From the NCBI GenBank assembly GCA_046296435.1, contig JBKBLI010000050.1:1-26322 (forward strand): a stretch of DNA of 26,322 nt. The letters are read 5' to 3'. Both the position numbers and the translations under genes were made by a program. Source of the stretch: M3007 sp046296435 (GTDB lineage Bacteria; Bacteroidota; Bacteroidia; Chitinophagales; Saprospiraceae). Shown in pieces: positions 23,448-26,322 of this stretch; the first letter of the stretch is position 1, and each line of letters opens with the position of its first letter. The notes under the pieces were generated by a model. That model did no database searches, was not told the origin of the DNA, and was given only the letters and a program-made list of their open reading frames with translations.

Positions 23448-24209
23448 TTATTCTGCAATCGCCTCAAGCGACTTGATTTGAGGGATAACGCCGTAATCCG
23501 TCAAATCGTGCATAGCAGGTACGATCGAGATGTATCCCGCCGACAAAGCCTCGATATCCGTGTCGCCGCCGTTGTCCTCGTTGACGAACTCGCCGCTCAA
23601 CCAATAGTAGGGCTGCCCTGAGGGATCGCGACCTTCTATGAATTTTTCGACCCAGCGCGCATCGGCCTGCCGGCATACCTTCATGCCCCGGATATCCCCT
23701 CGCGGGATGTTGACATTCAGCAGGCGGCCGCCCGCTATGCCATGCGCCAGGACATACTCCATCACGCGGCGCACCCAAATCTTTGCCGGCTCAAAATCGG
23801 CCTCAAAGCTGAAATCCAGCAGCGAAAACCCAATACTGTTGATGCGCTCAACCGACGCTTCCATGGCGGCCGAAAGCGTACCCGAGTAGATGATATTGAT
23901 GGAGGCGTTGCTGCCGTGGTTGATGCCCGAAACGCAAAGGTCTATTTTACGGTCTTTCAGTACTACGTGCTTGGCTAATTTGACGCAGTCCACCGGCGTG
24001 CCGGAGCATTCCCAGGCCTCTATATCCTCGAAGGCCCTGACTTTGCGCAACCGGATCGGGTCGTGGATGGTGATGGCATGCCCCATGCCGCTTTGCGGCG
24101 AGTCGGGAGCCACGACCACCACTTCGCCCAGTTGGCGGGCCACGCTGACCAAAGCGCGGATACCCGGCGCGACGATACCATCGTCGTTAGTGACTAAGAT
24201 GAGCGGCAT
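23448..24209 (-). CDS. surE: 5'/3'-nucleotidase SurE
   Basis: A 253-residue metal-dependent phosphatase that dephosphorylates nucleoside 5'- and 3'-monophosphates. The metal site is complete: Asp9-Asp10 in LVTNDDG, Ser40 in PDSPQSGMGHAITI, and Asn97 in VSGINHGSN. The segment YSGTLSAAMEA is also a family signature. Length is usual for the family. The ATG at 24209 begins directly at the conserved MPLILVTNDDG. It leads a two-gene unit with the small membrane protein. Confidence 0.97.
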   Translation of the reverse strand: MPLILVTNDDGIVAPGIRALVSVARQLGEVVVVAPDSPQSGMGHAITIHDPIRLRKVRAFEDIEAWECSGTPVDCVKLAKHVVLKDRKIDLCVSGINHGSNASINIIYSGTLSAAMEASVERINSIGFSLLDFSFEADFEPAKIWVRRVMEYVLAHGIAGGRLLNVNIPRGDIRGMKVCRQADARWVEKFIEGRDPSGQPYYWLSGEFVNEDNGGDTDIEALSAGYISIVPAMHDLTDYGVIPQIKSLEAIAE

Positions 24210-24335
24210 TGGATCGTATCGAAAAATTTAGCGATTTACGTTTGCGTGTTTGAAAACATCCGGCAAAACCGCAAAACGGGCCAATTGGTTGTCGCCCGCC
24301 GCATTTATTCCCTTGTTCGATGGCCCCGCCTCGGA

Positions 24336-25001
24336 TCAAACGCGCAGATGCTGAAGCAGCGTGGCGGTGATCAACGCATCCTCTTCTTCGCGGGTGAGGG
24401 TCTTGCGCAAGAGCGTGAGGGCGCGGGGATTGGGGCCTTCGGCGCGCTCGGGATTGAGGATAGTGGCCGCAATGTCGTTGTCTAACTGTAGCGGAAAGTA
24501 TTTCTCTCCGGTTTTGAGGTCAATTTGAGCCAGGAGCCGGCCCTTCTTGTCGGCGCTGAGCAGATTGCCACCCACGAAAATGGCAAACGGCTGCCCTTCG
24601 ACCCACACCTCGGTCTCCTTCTCCTTGATGCGGAATACAAACTCCCGATCGCTTGTTTGCGCCACGATCAGGGCGTTTTTTCCGCTTTTGCGCAAAGCGT
24701 AATTCACGATAGGCTCATGATAAATGCTCGTCAATGTTCCGGACAAAACCGGCGCCCCCCACCCGCTCTTTTTCTCGTTGGCGCGATTGGCAGACAGCAG
24801 GGGCAACATCTCCTGATCCCATGGAGTAAGCTCGACGCGTTTGGACTGAATGACGGCCCGCAACTGCCCCAGAAGGACGTTGAGGGCCTTGGTGTTGGAC
24901 TGCGCCGAACCAAAAGCCGCTCGGGCTATGGTGTAGATGATGGCCGAAAAGACGACGGCTGCAAACATCAACACAAACAACAAGGTGAACAAAAATCTCA
25001 T
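24336..25001 (-). CDS. Membrane-anchored protein of unknown function
   Basis: A 221-residue protein. The frame is open to 25244, but the ATG at 25001 (MRFLFTLLFVLMFAAVVFSAII) gives a signal-anchor helix and lies just after an exact TAnnTTTG promoter, so it is chosen. After the anchor come a helical segment (NVLLGQLRAVIQSKRVELTP), a beta-rich core (PVLSGTLTSIYHEPIVNYAL, EFVFRIKEKETEVWVEGQPF, AIFVGGNLLSADKKGRLLA) and a helical tail ending in LITATLLQHLRV. The core suggests a soluble periplasmic or cytoplasmic domain. No family is recognised. It ends 126 bp upstream of surE on the same strand. Confidence 0.65.
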   Translation of the reverse strand: MRFLFTLLFVLMFAAVVFSAIIYTIARAAFGSAQSNTKALNVLLGQLRAVIQSKRVELTPWDQEMLPLLSANRANEKKSGWGAPVLSGTLTSIYHEPIVNYALRKSGKNALIVAQTSDREFVFRIKEKETEVWVEGQPFAIFVGGNLLSADKKGRLLAQIDLKTGEKYFPLQLDNDIAATILNPERAEGPNPRALTLLRKTLTREEEDALITATLLQHLRV

Positions 25002-25019
25002 TCGTCGCAAAATTTGTTG

Positions 25020-25027
25020 CAAAGATA
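25020..25027 (-). promoter_or_regulatory. -7 promoter element of the membrane-anchored protein gene
   Basis: The minus strand reads TATCTTTG, an exact TAnnTTTG, 18 bases before the ATG at 25001. Confidence 0.6.
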
Positions 25028-25615
25028 AGCCCCGACGCGCCTTCTGCCGGATATTATCGCCCAAAGCCCGATTTCGCTCGGCAAACGCTCCCACGCTAAT
25101 TATTTTTTCGGAAAAAATGGCGGCCAAGGGCGGGGGCTTATGGGCAAAAAGCGCGGGCATGTCGCGCGCACTCGCGCTGCTCCCACGTCTTTGCGGGAGA
25201 TCCAGATTGCGCCTACGGCTGGGGTATGACGAGCAGGGGCGCATTGAGGTTTGCTTTTGCTGTTCAGTATAAACTTATCCGGCCCGATAAACGATAGCTC
25301 TTCCATCAAAAGCGCTCATCAGATTCTGGAAAACGCTCATCGAAATGTTTGCGAAGTGTTGAGGTAAAGGATTGGATGCCGGGCTTATCGGGCGGCTTGC
25401 TGTTATTCTTGCTGTTCAGGATTCTCCGCCCGCAGGGCGGTATTCTCGATTTCAAAACTTCGGTTCTCCGAAGCAAAACCAAATCCTTTAAACCCGATAT
25501 GTCGTCCGATAACCCCATAATCAGATTTATTCGCCATAACAGCTTAGACTTGGGTCGTGTGCCTAATTTTTTTACATTTTTTTAAAAAAAACAATGGAAC
25601 ATCAAAAATAAAACG
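25028..25615. other. Long intergenic region upstream of the recombinase
   Basis: Nearly 600 bases with no convincing gene. It holds a T6-CGG-A6 micropalindrome (about 25103-25117), TTATC/GATAA (25275-25290), CCGCCC-GCA-GGGCGG (25426-25440) and CTTCGG-TTCT-CCGAAG (25458-25473). Several CCGATAA-like boxes lie between 25275 and 25512. TAAAGGAT (near 25363) and ATCCTTTA (near 25484) are inverted copies. A 70-codon minus-strand frame at 25306-25518 is uncertain. Confidence 0.5.
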
Positions 25616-25623
25616 TAAATTTG
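25616..25623 (+). promoter_or_regulatory. -7 promoter element of the recombinase gene
   Basis: TAAATTTG is an exact TAnnTTTG, 62 bases before the ATG at 25685. No clear -33 TTTG is seen. Confidence 0.45.
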
Positions 25624-26247
25624 TATCGGCATTTAGAAAATTCGATAAAAACGCTTTCGGGTCAATCTGTCCAGTGTCGCAAAAATGAAAAATATCTCAT
25701 TCAGCGCGGGCTGCCACAAAGGCCATAAGGTCCTGTTCATGCGGTTTGAGTATGACCGGACGCTCCTTGAGAAAGTCAAAAGACTGGCCGGCGCCCGATG
25801 GAGTCGGTCGCAAAAGGCTTGGTATGTGCCGGATACCGCCCCATACCGGGCGATGTTTGGCCTGACGAGCCAAGCTGAAAGTTCGACGCCTGCTGCCTTG
25901 CCGGACATTGCCCCGATCAACCAAACGGCGCTGTCATCCCTTACCTCGGCACTGCAACTCAAAGCATACAGCCCGAACACCCTCCGAACGTATCGCAACG
26001 CATTTGTTCAATTGCTTCGGCATATAGGCCAGACGCCTGCGGATACCCTAAATCCCGAACAACTCTGCGCATATTTTTTGTACTGCGCCAGGGAGTTGAA
26101 GTTGTCGGAAAACACCCTGCACAGCAGGATCAATGCCGTAAAGTTTTACTTCGAGCAGGTGCTGGCTCGGGAGGAGATGTTTATTCAGATACCTCGGCCC
26201 AAGAAAAAGGCCATGCTACCCAACGTTCTTAAAAAACGAATAAGACA

Positions 26248-26297
26248 TTGTCGTACTTTTTGTATTGTTGCCCTTGACAATACAAAAAGTACGACAA
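26248..26297. repeat. Perfect 21-bp-arm palindrome at the right edge
   Basis: The arm 26248-26268 is the exact reverse complement of 26277-26297, with the 8-nt loop TGCCCTTG. It sits where the recombinase loses its catalytic domain and immediately before a TAtaTTTG promoter pointing right. It may be an operator, a mobile-element end, or the start of a repeat. Confidence 0.85.
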
Positions 26298-26305
26298 ATG
26301 TTTCG

Positions 26306-26313
26306 TATATTTG
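26306..26313 (+). promoter_or_regulatory. -7 promoter element facing out of the window
   Basis: TATATTTG is an exact TAnnTTTG. With the palindrome eight bases upstream it looks like the control region of a gene beyond the right edge. Confidence 0.4.
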
Positions 26314-26322
26314 AGAGTTGCG

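Larger units (their letters stand above)
25685..26314 (+). pseudogene. Tyrosine recombinase/integrase lacking its catalytic domain
   Basis: A 209-residue frame. Residues 1-55 hold a small domain with FEYDRTLLEKVKRLAGARWS and KAWYVP, often found at the front of Bacteroidota integrases. Residues 85-170 are the SAM-like core-binding domain: YSPNTLRTYRNAFVQLLRHI, LSENTLHSRINAVKFYFEQVL, then IPRPKKKAMLPNVL. In intact relatives, LPxVLSxEEV begins the catalytic domain carrying R-H-R-Y. Here the frame instead enters a 21-bp palindrome and stops, so none of the catalytic residues is present. It is a truncated remnant, cut by an insertion or rearrangement, or by an assembly join near the contig end. 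Confidence 0.8.

Noticed and set aside
25426..25473. Two short hairpins considered as an integron attC-like site
   Set aside because: The GTTRRRY/RYYYAAC core boxes of attC sites were not found, and the adjacent recombinase lacks visible integron-integrase features.
25306..25518. 70-codon minus-strand frame and 78-codon plus-strand frame (25349-25585) upstream of the recombinase
   Set aside because: They overlap each other and several hairpins, have no family features, and lie in a region rich in inverted motifs. A small gene on the minus strand cannot be excluded.

Overview
The window reads as a piece of a Bacteroidota genome, probably a draft or metagenome contig because it contains an internal run of 99 N. 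Several things point to Bacteroidota. Promoter -7 elements have the form TAnnTTTG. Lipoproteins carry short Lys/Asp-rich tails after the lipobox Cys. There is a type IX secretion sorting domain (12773-13087), a DUF6089/PorG-like barrel (22352-23074), a Bacteroidota-style PdxJ, and a TlpA-type protein with DUF4369/DUF5106-like regions. The order is a guess; a Saprospiria- or Chitinophagia-like lineage would fit the moderate GC and gene content.

Layout. 1-261: the tail of an unidentified gene at the left edge. 262-5401: a surface lipoprotein, then on the minus strand an AhpD-like protein, a TMTC-like membrane glycosyltransferase with TPRs, and a large-subunit rRNA pseudouridine synthase with an Arg/Gly-rich repeat extension interrupted by the N gap. 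5600-8506 (+): pdxJ, rnhB and alanine dehydrogenase. 8571-11302 (-): a secreted PKD/DPN-domain protein ending in a probable barrel, and a lipoprotein. 11672-15300: an MscS channel, a stand-alone T9SS sorting-domain protein, a TolC-like efflux protein, tRNA-His and a small membrane protein. 15558-22262 (+): a TlpA-like oxidoreductase, a structured-RNA candidate, a coupled cluster of leucyl aminopeptidase, pdxA and polyphosphate glucokinase, then a sodium:solute symporter. 22352-25001: the PorG-like barrel, then minus-strand surE with a small membrane partner, and an unknown membrane-anchored protein. 25002-26322: an intergenic region rich in inverted motifs, then a tyrosine recombinase that loses its catalytic domain at a perfect 21-bp-arm palindrome near the right edge.

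How the genes relate. PdxJ and PdxA are the two dedicated steps of DXP-dependent vitamin B6 synthesis, at two separate loci. The aminopeptidase, PdxA and polyphosphate glucokinase look co-translated. The sorting-domain protein, PorG-like barrel, lipoproteins, TolC protein and PKD-barrel protein are all cell-envelope or secretion functions. Most of the window is ordinary chromosomal housekeeping. The parts that the genes do not explain are the RNA candidate at about 17077-17265, the stand-alone sorting domain, the recombinase/palindrome junction with its CCGATAA-like boxes, and a set of T-tract/A-tract micropalindromes in intergenic gaps. I saw no CRISPR array, rRNA, complete insertion sequence or recognisable defence system. 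Everything here is by eye; no alignments, folding or database searches were run.
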